Below are positions 1 to 7,650 of a DNA stretch of 39,826 bases, in pieces. The DNA is from Mucilaginibacter sp. GTDB lineage: Bacteria > Bacteroidota > Bacteroidia > Sphingobacteriales > Sphingobacteriaceae. A program made the position numbers and the translations under genes. Within the stretch, counting starts at the first letter, position 1; the number at the start of each line of letters is the position of its first letter. Location of the stretch: positions 1 through 39,826 of the forward strand of contig NZ_JAQBOW010000059.1 of NCBI RefSeq assembly GCF_028287845.1. Reading direction: 5' to 3'. The notes under the pieces are model-generated. The model was given only the letters and a program-made list of their open reading frames with translations. It did no database searches and was not told the origin of the DNA.

Positions 1-117
1 ATAGAAAGCGGCGATTATGTGGAAATATTATCCCCTAAATTCACAGCACAGGATAAAATTATTATTACCGGCAACTACGGGTTGGCAGATACAGCTAAAG
101 TTAAAATTACAAAATGA
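1..117 (+). CDS. RND efflux periplasmic adaptor subunit (MFP/HlyD type), C-terminal end only
   Basis: Frame 1 is open from the window edge and ends at TGA 115-117, giving 38 residues that finish in ITGNYGLADTAKVKITK. A closing small beta-domain with a G-x-x-G-L-x-D-x-x-x-V pattern is usual at the end of membrane-fusion adaptors. The next gene is an RND pump whose ATG at 114 overlaps this stop in an ATGA arrangement, so the two are probably translationally coupled and work as one efflux complex. Family assignment rests on this tail and the neighbour, as the body of the protein lies outside the window. Confidence 0.7.
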   Translation: MESGDYVEILSPKFTAQDKIIITGNYGLADTAKVKITK

Positions 118-3100
118 CACCTAAAACAACAGATACAAAGGTAAGCAAAGTAGAAAACCTTTTTGTTTTTTACAGGAAACCGCTAATGCTTGTTTTAGCT
201 CTTATTTTAATGGGGGGAATATTTGCTTATACCAAGCTGCAAACATCACTTTTCCCTGAAATAACGTTTCCTAAAATAAAGATCATTGCCGATGCAGGCT
301 TACAACCTGTAAACAAAATGATGATCACCATAACCAAGCCTTTAGAAAATGCTATAAAACAAATACCCAACTTGCAAATGGTGCGTAGCACCACCAGCCG
401 CGGCAGCGCAGAAATATCTGCCTATATGGATTGGAGCGCTGATATAGATCTAAGCAAGCAGCAAATTGAAGCACAGATAAGTAAAATACAAAATACCCTG
501 CCACCCGATGTTAATATATCGGTAGAGAAAATGAACCCTTCTATTTTGCCGGTAAGCGGTTACACTTTAGAAAGTCATGACCGATCGGCTATAGAGTTAA
601 AACAGTTGGCTACGTTTACGGTAAAGCCTTTTTTATCGCAGGTAAGCGGGGTGTCAGAAATCAGGATAATTGGAGGTAAAATCAAAGAGTATTGGCTGGT
701 GCTTAACCGTGAAAAAATGACTGCACTGTCATTAACGCCTGATCTAATAAGCACTGCATTAGGCCAAACCAATTTCATTAAATCAGAAGGTTATCTTTCT
801 GATTATAAAATGCTGTACTTAACGGTAACTGATGCAACCGTAAGCGCCAAAGACCAGTTGGAAAACATGGTGATAAGCAACGATGGTAAAAGAGTTATAC
901 AAATTAAAGACATTGCATCTGTACAAATAAGCGAAGGCATAGAATATACCAAGATCAATGCAAACGGGCATGATGGGGTATTAGTTGCGGTAATTAAACA
1001 ACCCAACTCTAATTTAATTTCCCTGTCTACAGATATGGCGAAAAAGGTTGCCGCTTTACAAAAGATATTACCTAAGGATGTAACCATAAAGCCCTATTAT
1101 GTACAAGCCGATTTTGTAAACGATTCGGTTAAGAGTGTTACTGACAGTGTTTGGATAGGCTTATTATTAGCCATTATAGTTGCCATAATTTTCTTACGAT
1201 CATTAAAAGCCAGCGCAACCATTTTAATAGCCATACCGGTTACTTTATGCCTTACCCTAATTGTATTATATATTATTGGGTACACCTTTAACATCATGAC
1301 ACTGGGTGCCATTGCGGCAGCCATCGGCCTTATAATTGATGATGCTATTGTGGTTGTTGAGCAGATACACCGCACGCATGAAGAACATCCCGACGAACCT
1401 ACCCGCAAATTATTAAAAAAAGCAATCGACTATTTGTTTCCCGCAATGTTAGGCTCATCTATAAGCACCATTGTAATATTTGTTCCGTTTTTGCTGATGA
1501 CGGGCGTTGCAGGAGCCTATTTTAAAGTAATGACCAATACCATGATCATTACTTTAGTTTGCTCGTTTTTTGTAACCTGGATAGGTTTACCCGTAATATA
1601 TTTATTACTTACAAAAAACCAGCACGGCCATGGTGCAAATGCGAAAGAAGAAACGCACGAAGTAAAAAGACAACCCTGGGTATCCTTTTTTATTCTGCGC
1701 CCTGTAATGAGCATTATTATAGTACTGGCACTTGTGGCGGTAATTATATTTATTCCCGGAAGGCTGCAAACCGGTTTTTTACCAGATATGGATGAAGGCA
1801 GTATTGTTTTAGATTATAACTCGCCGCCCGGCACCTCTCTTGAAGAAACCGACAGGATGCTGAGGGAGGTAGAAAAGATAATTACCAAACATCCGGATGT
1901 AGCTGCCTATTCACGCAGAACAGGCACACAAATGGGTTTCTTTATTACAGAGCCTAATACAGGCGATTATTTAATACAGCTTAAAAAAAATCACGAAAAA
2001 ACTACGGAAGAGGTAACCAGTGATTTAAGAACCGAGATGGAAAAAACACAACCTGCATTAAGGGTTGATTTTGGGCAAGTGATAACAGATATGCTTGGCG
2101 ACTTAATGAGCTCTACCCAACCTATTGAAATAAAGGTTTTTGGTGATGACCAACATATCCTTCAAGATCTTTCCAAAAAAATTGCTGCGCAGGTATCGGC
2201 CGTTAAAGGTACTGCCGATGTTTTTGATGGTATTGTCATTGCCGGCCCATCAGTTAGTATTTTACCTGATTATGCAAAGTTGGCTCAATACCGCATTACC
2301 CCTGCCAATCTGCAATTTCAAGCACAAACAGCTTTGGATGGCAATGTAGTAGGTAATTTATACGAAACACAACAACTATCACCAATCCGCATGGTTTATC
2401 CGGGCAACCGTTATCTTAATATATCAGCAATAAAAAAACTTAATATATTTTCTGGCAACGGCAAATTAATACCTATCAATCAACTTGCTACAGTAGCTAT
2501 ACAAACCGGCGATGCTGAGATTAACCGGCAGGACCTTCAATCGATGGGTGTTATAACCGCACGGCTTGATAACAGCGACCTTGGTACGGTTATACCCGCC
2601 ATTCAAAAAAACATTGCAGCAAACGTTGTTTTACCATCAGGTTATCATGTTGAATATGGCGGGGCCTATGCCGAGCAGCAACAATCATTTAAAGAATTGC
2701 TTATTATATTAATTACATCAAGCTTATTGGTATTTGGTGTAATACTCTTCTTATTTAAGCAGTTTAGAATAGCTTTTTTAATATTGATTATTGCGGTGTT
2801 GGGTATTGCCGGCAGCTTTTTAGCTTTATTTATTACCAATACACCATTAAATGTAGGCAGCTATACGGGCCTTATCATGATAGTGGGTATAATAGGCGAA
2901 AATGCCATATTTACCTTTTTACAATTTAAAGAAAGCGCGCTTGAAAAAAGCGTGGACGAGGCAATTATCTATTCCATTTCTACCCGCCTTCGCCCTAAGT
3001 TAATGACAGCACTCGGTGCAATAATTGCATTAATGCCGTTGGCTCTGGGTATTGGCGCCGGGGCGCAGCTGCACCAACCATTGGCTATAGCGGTTATCGG

Positions 3101-3212
3101 CGGGTTTTTAGTGGCGTTACCCCTATTATTAATTGTATTGCCAAGTATGCTGCGCATTTTGTATCGCAAAGGTGGCGTAAATCCGCATGCAGAAAACCCG
3201 GAAACCGCATAA
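114..3212 (+). CDS. RND superfamily efflux transporter, inner-membrane pump (AcrB/CzcA-like)
   Basis: The 1032-residue length is normal for a proton-driven RND pump that works as a trimer with a periplasmic adaptor and an outer-membrane channel. TM1 lies at about residues 23-41, followed by a large porter loop, a helix cluster from about 345 to 500, a second loop, and a last cluster from about 860 to 1020. The relay aspartates of TM4 are seen as D409-D410 in GLIIDDAIVVVEQ. The start overlaps the stop of the upstream adaptor gene. Substrate cannot be read: the TM4 pattern, with a following Glu, fits either a drug (HAE) or a metal (HME) branch. No outer-membrane TolC-like gene is visible in the window; it may lie upstream. 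Confidence 0.93.
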   Translation: MTPKTTDTKVSKVENLFVFYRKPLMLVLALILMGGIFAYTKLQTSLFPEITFPKIKIIADAGLQPVNKMMITITKPLENAIKQIPNLQMVRSTTSRGSAEISAYMDWSADIDLSKQQIEAQISKIQNTLPPDVNISVEKMNPSILPVSGYTLESHDRSAIELKQLATFTVKPFLSQVSGVSEIRIIGGKIKEYWLVLNREKMTALSLTPDLISTALGQTNFIKSEGYLSDYKMLYLTVTDATVSAKDQLENMVISNDGKRVIQIKDIASVQISEGIEYTKINANGHDGVLVAVIKQPNSNLISLSTDMAKKVAALQKILPKDVTIKPYYVQADFVNDSVKSVTDSVWIGLLLAIIVAIIFLRSLKASATILIAIPVTLCLTLIVLYIIGYTFNIMTLGAIAAAIGLIIDDAIVVVEQIHRTHEEHPDEPTRKLLKKAIDYLFPAMLGSSISTIVIFVPFLLMTGVAGAYFKVMTNTMIITLVCSFFVTWIGLPVIYLLLTKNQHGHGANAKEETHEVKRQPWVSFFILRPVMSIIIVLALVAVIIFIPGRLQTGFLPDMDEGSIVLDYNSPPGTSLEETDRMLREVEKIITKHPDVAAYSRRTGTQMGFFITEPNTGDYLIQLKKNHEKTTEEVTSDLRTEMEKTQPALRVDFGQVITDMLGDLMSSTQPIEIKVFGDDQHILQDLSKKIAAQVSAVKGTADVFDGIVIAGPSVSILPDYAKLAQYRITPANLQFQAQTALDGNVVGNLYETQQLSPIRMVYPGNRYLNISAIKKLNIFSGNGKLIPINQLATVAIQTGDAEINRQDLQSMGVITARLDNSDLGTVIPAIQKNIAANVVLPSGYHVEYGGAYAEQQQSFKELLIILITSSLLVFGVILFLFKQFRIAFLILIIAVLGIAGSFLALFITNTPLNVGSYTGLIMIVGIIGENAIFTFLQFKESALEKSVDEAIIYSISTRLRPKLMTALGAIIALMPLALGIGAGAQLHQPLAIAVIGGFLVALPLLLIVLPSMLRILYRKGGVNPHAENPETA

Positions 3213-3265
3213 GTACAAACTTAATACAGAATTACAATTGATATTTAAATCAAAAAAAACATATA

Positions 3266-4255
3266 ATGAAAAAGATCTTTTTAACAGGTGCGGCATTGTT
3301 TTTTGCAAGCCTAACCTTTGCGCAAACTTATGTATTAGATAAAACTATTGCTTTAACCGGCGATGGTGGTTATGATTATCTTTCGATAGACAAGGTAAAT
3401 AATCGTTTATATGTATCGCATGGTACAATGGTTAACATTGTTGACCTGGCTACCGAAAAACAAGTTGGCCTGATAGAAAACCTAAAAGGTATTCACGGCA
3501 TAGCTATTGATAATAAAGCAAATCTTGGCTTTATAAGCGATGGCAAGGCAAATGCGGTGGTAGCTTTTGATTTGAAGACTTTAAAAACAGTTGCAAATAT
3601 CCCGTTGGATTCAAAAGATGCCGACGCTATTATATACGATCCGTTTTCAGACCGTGTTTATACTTTTAATGGTGACAGTAATAATTCATGCGTAGTTAAC
3701 CCCAATACGCTTAAACAAGTTGGTACAATTGCTTTAGGCGGTGCCCCTGAGTTTGCCGTAAGTGATGATAAAGGGAAAATATACAATAACCTGGAAGATA
3801 AAAACAGCCTCAATGTTATTGATACAAAAACTTTAAAAGTGGTAAAGAATTTTCCGCTTGCGCCAAAAGGTGCACCTACCGGCATAGCTTTAGATGAAAA
3901 AAACAAACGCACATTTTCCGTATCGCGCGAAAATAACAGCATGGTTGTGGTAGATATTATAACCGGTAAAGTTGTTGCGACCCTGCCTATTGGTGCCGGT
4001 GTTGATGCTGTTGCTTATGACCCTGAAACCAAACTGATATTCTGCTCTAACGGCGATGGAACAACCACAATTATTAAACAAGAATCTGCTGATAAATACA
4101 GAGTTGTACAAACTTTGGCTACGCAAAACCGCGCTAAAACATTGGCATTAGATACCAGGACCCATAAAATTTATTTAAGCGTAGTTTCCTTTGAGCCGGG
4201 TACCCGAAAAGCTGTACCAAACTCATTTAAGGTATTAGTTTATAAACAGCAATAA
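3266..4255 (+). CDS. Secreted YncE/YVTN-type beta-propeller protein
   Basis: The 329-residue protein has a Sec signal peptide (about residues 1-19, ending TFAQ). Repeating blades of the type 'aid...nrlYvs...ntvvvfD..T.kvv..i..g' run along the whole length, as in YncE and YVTN-repeat seven-bladed propellers. Such proteins are usually periplasmic or surface exposed with no enzyme activity shown. It starts 53 bp after the RND pump on the same strand and may share its transcript. No catalytic residues were recognised, so a link to efflux rests on position only. Confidence 0.8.
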   Translation: MKKIFLTGAALFFASLTFAQTYVLDKTIALTGDGGYDYLSIDKVNNRLYVSHGTMVNIVDLATEKQVGLIENLKGIHGIAIDNKANLGFISDGKANAVVAFDLKTLKTVANIPLDSKDADAIIYDPFSDRVYTFNGDSNNSCVVNPNTLKQVGTIALGGAPEFAVSDDKGKIYNNLEDKNSLNVIDTKTLKVVKNFPLAPKGAPTGIALDEKNKRTFSVSRENNSMVVVDIITGKVVATLPIGAGVDAVAYDPETKLIFCSNGDGTTTIIKQESADKYRVVQTLATQNRAKTLALDTRTHKIYLSVVSFEPGTRKAVPNSFKVLVYKQQ

Positions 4256-4360
4256 AATCTTTATAACTAATATTTAAATTTTTATAATTATTATTGGGGA
4301 ATTGAGTTTATAATATATATCCCTCATAATAACTTAAAATTAAAGATTTTTATAAATTTT

Positions 4361-5359
4361 ATGACAAAAAAGACTGATTTTGTTTATTCACAGGTTGCAG
4401 AACCTCACCGTGCACGTACAAAGCAAATTTTAAAGCAGTTTCCTAATTTAAGGCATCTGATAGGCAAAAATCCAAATACCATATTTGCGATAATTGGCCT
4501 GGTTGCATTTCAATTAGTGTTAGCCTGGTTTTTGCGCGACCAATCCTGGTGGCTTGTATTTGGCGCAGCTTATTTATTAGGCGCCTTTGCAGATCATGCG
4601 CTGTTTGTGATGATACATGAATGTGCTCACCAGTTACTTTTTAAAAATCGTTCAGCCAACCGCTGGGCAGGTATGTTAGCTAATATGCCGCAAATTTTCC
4701 CAAGTTCCATTTCATTCGAGCGTTACCATATAAAACACCACTCTTTCCAGGGTGTACATGAGTTGGATGCCGATTTGCCAAATAAATGGGAAGCAAAACT
4801 CATCAACAATTCGTTTTTAGGCAAAGCTTTGTGGTTATTATTTTACCCTGTATTTCAGATCTTCCGTTTATCAAGGCTAAGAGAGATACAAACTTTTGAT
4901 ATATGGATAGTATTAAACTTAACTGTACAAGTAGTTTTTACTGTTGCTGTATATTATTTTTTAGGCTGGCACGCATTAGCATTTTTATTGCTGAGTTTTT
5001 CTTTTTCTGTTGGCTTGCACCCTTTAGGCGCGCGCTGGGTACAAGAGCATTACTTAACCCATAGTGTTGAACAGGAAACCTATAGCTATTATGGTGGCTT
5101 AAATGTTGTTGCCTTTAACGTAGGTTATCATAACGAGCATCATGATTTTCCGTCTATCCCGTGGAACAAGCTACCGCAGATAAAGAAAACCGCGCCCGAG
5201 TATTATGATACTCTATTTTATCATAAATCATGGACAAAGCTGTTTTTCCGCTTTTTGTTTGATAAGGAAATATCCCTGTTTAACCGGATATTAAGAAAAG
5301 AAAGAGGCAAAGTTGCTCTTACCGATATTTCAAAGCCTGATGCAGAATTGGTAGCATAA
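4361..5359 (+). CDS. Membrane fatty acid desaturase, sphingolipid delta-4 desaturase (DEGS)-like
   Basis: This 332-residue membrane di-iron desaturase carries the three histidine boxes HECAH (86-90), HIKHH (123-127) and HNEHH (257-261). Text around the third box, FNVGYHNEHHDFPSIP, and the following EYYDTL closely match eukaryotic dihydroceramide delta-4 desaturase DEGS1, as does the N-terminal 'DFVYSQVAEPHRART' region, which resembles the lipid-desaturase N-domain. Hydrophobic segments lie at about 41-58, 62-82, 152-170 and 180-216. Sphingobacteria make sphingolipids, so a role in desaturating a (dihydro)ceramide or a related long-chain base is plausible; a fatty-acyl substrate remains possible. 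It stands alone and is followed by a strong terminator at 5371-5397. Confidence 0.85.
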   Translation: MTKKTDFVYSQVAEPHRARTKQILKQFPNLRHLIGKNPNTIFAIIGLVAFQLVLAWFLRDQSWWLVFGAAYLLGAFADHALFVMIHECAHQLLFKNRSANRWAGMLANMPQIFPSSISFERYHIKHHSFQGVHELDADLPNKWEAKLINNSFLGKALWLLFYPVFQIFRLSRLREIQTFDIWIVLNLTVQVVFTVAVYYFLGWHALAFLLLSFSFSVGLHPLGARWVQEHYLTHSVEQETYSYYGGLNVVAFNVGYHNEHHDFPSIPWNKLPQIKKTAPEYYDTLFYHKSWTKLFFRFLFDKEISLFNRILRKERGKVALTDISKPDAELVA

Positions 5360-5370
5360 CAAATATTTAA

Positions 5371-5397
5371 AAAGAGCTCAAAAAGAGCTCTTTTTTT
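5371..5397 (+). terminator. Rho-independent terminator after the desaturase
   Basis: Perfect 9-bp stem AAAGAGCTC / GAGCTCTTT around an AAAAA loop, running into a T tract. It starts 11 bp after the desaturase stop codon. Confidence 0.85.
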
Positions 5398-5477
5398 GTT
5401 ATATCTTATAATTGAATCAGTATTCCATACCATATCTGTATAATATCCTGTATTTATTTCGTTTAAATACAATTGAG

Positions 5478-5485
5478 TAAATTTG
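5478..5485 (+). promoter_or_regulatory. Bacteroidota -7 promoter element (TAAATTTG) that decides the next gene's start
   Basis: TAAATTTG fits the Bacteroidota -7 consensus TAnnTTTG, with a weak TTTC in the -33 area (about 5457-5460). A TTG codon at 5483 lies inside this element, so translation cannot start there; the ATG at 5504 is the sensible start. Confidence 0.6.
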
Positions 5486-5503
5486 CAAAAACTCAATACC
5501 CAA

Positions 5504-6406
5504 ATGAGCAGGGCTAAAAAATTAAATATAATTCTACCCATAATCATCATCCTGTTTTTTGGTGCCTATGCCCGGCATAAATACATTAGTCATGAAATTA
5601 TTGTATCAGGTTATTTGCAGGATAAGCAAATGAATGAAATTTCGGGCATATCCGCTTCGGGTATAAACCCTAACGTTTATTACGTACATAATGATAGCGG
5701 CGATACCAGTAGATTTTTCGCCATATCGCCCCAAGGTAAAATACTTAGTACTATCTATTATAAAGGTGACCCAACTGAGAAACAAGGCGTTGCCGACTGC
5801 GAAGATATAGCGGTGGGCCCCGGCCCTATCAGCAAAAAAAGTTATGTGTATATGGGCGATATTGGCGATAATAATTCGCTAAGAAAATATATTACCATTT
5901 ACCGAATGGAAGAGCAAACGGCGTGGTTAAAAGGTGAAATATCAAAAGCAAATGCGGTACCGCTGCATTTAAAATATCCAGACGGACCGAAAGATGCGGA
6001 AACCCTAATGATTGATCCGCTGGAAAAACTGATCTACATCGTTTCTAAACGGCATGATACCGTAAGTGTTTATACCACTCCCCTTTCTTACAAACCTAAT
6101 GACACGCTGGTTTTAACCCATCGCTGTAAATTGTTTTTTAAAGGCATTAAGCCCTTTAAATGGATAACAGCCGGTGATATATCAAAAGATGGCCGGCAGA
6201 TATTACTAAAGAGTTATGAAAAGGTTTACTACTGGAAACGTAATGGTAATGAGCACATCTGGCAAACCATGCAAAGATCAGCAGAAGAACCGAATTACCA
6301 GGTAGAGAAGCAAGGCGAGGCCGTCGGTTTTACTGCTGATGGTAAAGGCTACTATACCACCAGCGAAGGTGTATACTCGCCTATATATTTTTATAAAGCA
6401 CCTTAA
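5504..6406 (+). CDS. Membrane-anchored or secreted propeller-like protein of unknown function
   Basis: The 300-residue protein begins at ATG 5504, just after a -7 element; an upstream in-frame TTG is inside the promoter and is rejected. An N-terminal hydrophobic segment (about residues 8-19) acts as anchor or signal. The rest has propeller-like repeats with the motifs 'ISGISAS', 'VYYVHNDSGD', 'GVADCEDIAVGPGP' and 'YMGDIGDNN'. These recall a family of secreted beta-propeller hypotheticals with acidic, possibly calcium-binding turns. No catalytic site was recognised and the function is unknown. It stands alone between a terminator and an intergenic region. Confidence 0.75.
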   Translation: MSRAKKLNIILPIIIILFFGAYARHKYISHEIIVSGYLQDKQMNEISGISASGINPNVYYVHNDSGDTSRFFAISPQGKILSTIYYKGDPTEKQGVADCEDIAVGPGPISKKSYVYMGDIGDNNSLRKYITIYRMEEQTAWLKGEISKANAVPLHLKYPDGPKDAETLMIDPLEKLIYIVSKRHDTVSVYTTPLSYKPNDTLVLTHRCKLFFKGIKPFKWITAGDISKDGRQILLKSYEKVYYWKRNGNEHIWQTMQRSAEEPNYQVEKQGEAVGFTADGKGYYTTSEGVYSPIYFYKAP

Positions 6407-6501
6407 GGGTGATGTGATGATATTTATTTAAATATAAAAAAATAGTTCCGCCGCGAAGTAAGCAATTGCAGCAACAAACCTATTAAATGTTATTACTGTA
6501 C

Positions 6502-6546
6502 TGTCCCAGGGACACGTGAATACACCTGGGACACCTTGGGACACCC
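6502..6546. repeat. Cluster of GGGACAC / GTGTCCC words
   Basis: TGTCCCAGG at 6502-6510 is inverted as CCTGGGACA at 6525-6533, and a third TTGGGACAC follows at 6536-6544. GTCCCAGGGAC at 6503-6513 is itself a palindrome. The cluster sits in the 255-bp gap before the gene at 6662 and may be an operator or a repeat remnant. Confidence 0.5.
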
Positions 6547-6615
6547 AAAATTGCAATTCGCTAAAAATCAATATATTAAATAATTACCAAATAAACTATC
6601 TAATCGCTAAACACG

Positions 6616-6653
6616 TTTATTTAAATAAAAAGCCCTATTTTTATTTAAATAAA
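6616..6653. promoter_or_regulatory. Paired AT-rich palindromes upstream of a small secreted protein gene
   Basis: The 14-bp perfect palindrome TTTATTTAAATAAA occurs at 6616-6629 and again at 6640-6653, 24 bp centre to centre, with the second copy ending 8 bp before the ATG at 6662. A related TTTATTTAAATA lies at about 6423-6434. This suggests a two-site operator, though chance in AT-rich DNA is possible. Confidence 0.4.
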
Positions 6654-6661
6654 CCCACATC

Positions 6662-7024
6662 ATGAAAAGAAAAATCTCAACAACCATCCTACTATTATGT
6701 AGTGTTTTTGTTTGTTTGGCAGCAATTGCTGATTTGACCGGCAAATGGAAGGGCAGCGTAAAAATGGCTGATGGTAACGAATTTCCGCTTATTTATACTT
6801 TTAAGGTTGACGGCGAAAAACTAACCGGTTCAATTTTATCACCACACGGCGACTTACCCATGTATGATGGCAAAATAACCAATGGAACTGATTTTAGCTT
6901 TAAAGTTAATGTAGACGGTAGCATTGTACCTAACACTGGTAAATTTTATGGCGATTCGGTTACCGTGGATGCAGAAATGAACGGCGAAAAATTGCACTCT
7001 ACGCTGAAGAGGGCAGATAAATAA
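6662..7024 (+). CDS. Small secreted beta-rich protein of unknown function
   Basis: The 120-residue protein has a signal peptide (about residues 1-22), leaving a mature domain of about 98 residues. It starts 'LTGKWKGSVKMADG' and alternates short beta strands (YTFKVDGEKLTGSI, GDLPMYDGKITNG). This looks like the small lipocalin-like barrel common in Bacteroidota secreted proteins and as an extra domain in some of their hydrolases. No catalytic residues or cysteines remain in the mature part. It is monocistronic, with paired palindromes in front, and its function is unknown. Confidence 0.7.
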   Translation: MKRKISTTILLLCSVFVCLAAIADLTGKWKGSVKMADGNEFPLIYTFKVDGEKLTGSILSPHGDLPMYDGKITNGTDFSFKVNVDGSIVPNTGKFYGDSVTVDAEMNGEKLHSTLKRADK

Positions 7025-7078
7025 CTAACAATTTATTATTGCCACGCTAACATCAGTAATGACTTAGTTTCTTTCTCC

Positions 7079-7109
7079 TTGCTTTTCGCCTATTCAGTAT
7101 ATACCTTTG
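7079..7109 (+). promoter_or_regulatory. Bacteroidota promoter, nearly leaderless, for the metal-uptake-like unit
   Basis: A TTG at 7079-7081 and TACCTTTG at 7102-7109, 20 bp apart, match the -33/-7 pattern. The ATG at 7117 comes only 7 bp after the -7 element, so the mRNA should have almost no leader. Confidence 0.65.
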
Positions 7110-7116
7110 CACCAGC

Positions 7117-7503
7117 ATGCTAAATAGGATTACCGCCATTATTTTACTTGTTGCGCTGGGTACGGCTAATTACTCGCGCTTTTTTATTTACGCGGGTTTT
7201 GAGCTGAACAAGAAATATATTGCCACCACGCTGTGCGAAAACCGCGACAAACCGTGGCTGCATTGTAATGGCAAGTGTTATTTCATGAAAAAAATAAACC
7301 AGGCAGCCGAAAATGAAAAGAAGCAGGAAGCCAAGGATAACCTTACCCAATTTGAAATTTCTTTTTTTCAGGAGCCATTTCAATTAGTGTTTATTGAACC
7401 AACAATCATAAAGACAAAAAAAGGCTCATGTCCTGTTTATGCTTATCAATATAGCAGCCGCTATATCGAAACCATCTTCAGACCACCCAAATTGGCCGCT
7501 TAA
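7117..7503 (+). CDS. Small cysteine-containing membrane or secreted protein preceding a TonB receptor
   Basis: This 128-residue protein has an N-terminal hydrophobic segment (about residues 4-18) and then a conserved-looking block with Cys40, Cys50 and Cys54 (C-x9-C-x3-C, around KPWLHCNGKCYFMKK), plus a lone Cys105. The HCNGKCY motif suggests metal or redox chemistry outside the cytoplasm. The middle is charged (about 59-75, possible helix). It heads a unit with a TonB receptor and a PepSY protein. Small proteins of this kind are often found beside such receptors in Bacteroidota, but no biochemical role is known to me. Confidence 0.7.
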   Translation: MLNRITAIILLVALGTANYSRFFIYAGFELNKKYIATTLCENRDKPWLHCNGKCYFMKKINQAAENEKKQEAKDNLTQFEISFFQEPFQLVFIEPTIIKTKKGSCPVYAYQYSSRYIETIFRPPKLAA

Positions 7504-7542
7504 ACCGCGCGTCCCTGTTCCGATAATTTTGATATTTCATTC

Positions 7543-7556
7543 CCGCTGATCAGCGG
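7543..7556. promoter_or_regulatory. 14-bp perfect palindrome before the TonB receptor gene
   Basis: CCGCTGATCAGCGG is a perfect GC-rich palindrome in the 147-bp gap between the Cys protein and the receptor start at 7651. A short T-rich run follows only after about 30 bp, so an operator or mRNA hairpin is as likely as an attenuator. Confidence 0.45.
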
Positions 7557-7650
7557 TCACGCCGGTATTATACCCCTCCCAATTTTTTTTACAAAAAAAT
7601 AAATCTGTTGCATGAGTCCACCCAAAGGCGGTGTGCCCTTATATGATCTT

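Noticed and set aside
803..1714. Several antisense frames over the RND pump gene
   Set aside because: They are shadows of a clear pump gene and show no independent motif or start signal.
5483..5503. TTG start for the propeller-like protein
   Set aside because: The TTG lies in the -7 element TAAATTTG; ATG 5504 fits better.
7612..7650. Longer start of the TonB receptor at 7612
   Set aside because: The 13 extra residues would precede the signal peptide and have no support; ATG 7651 gives a normal signal.
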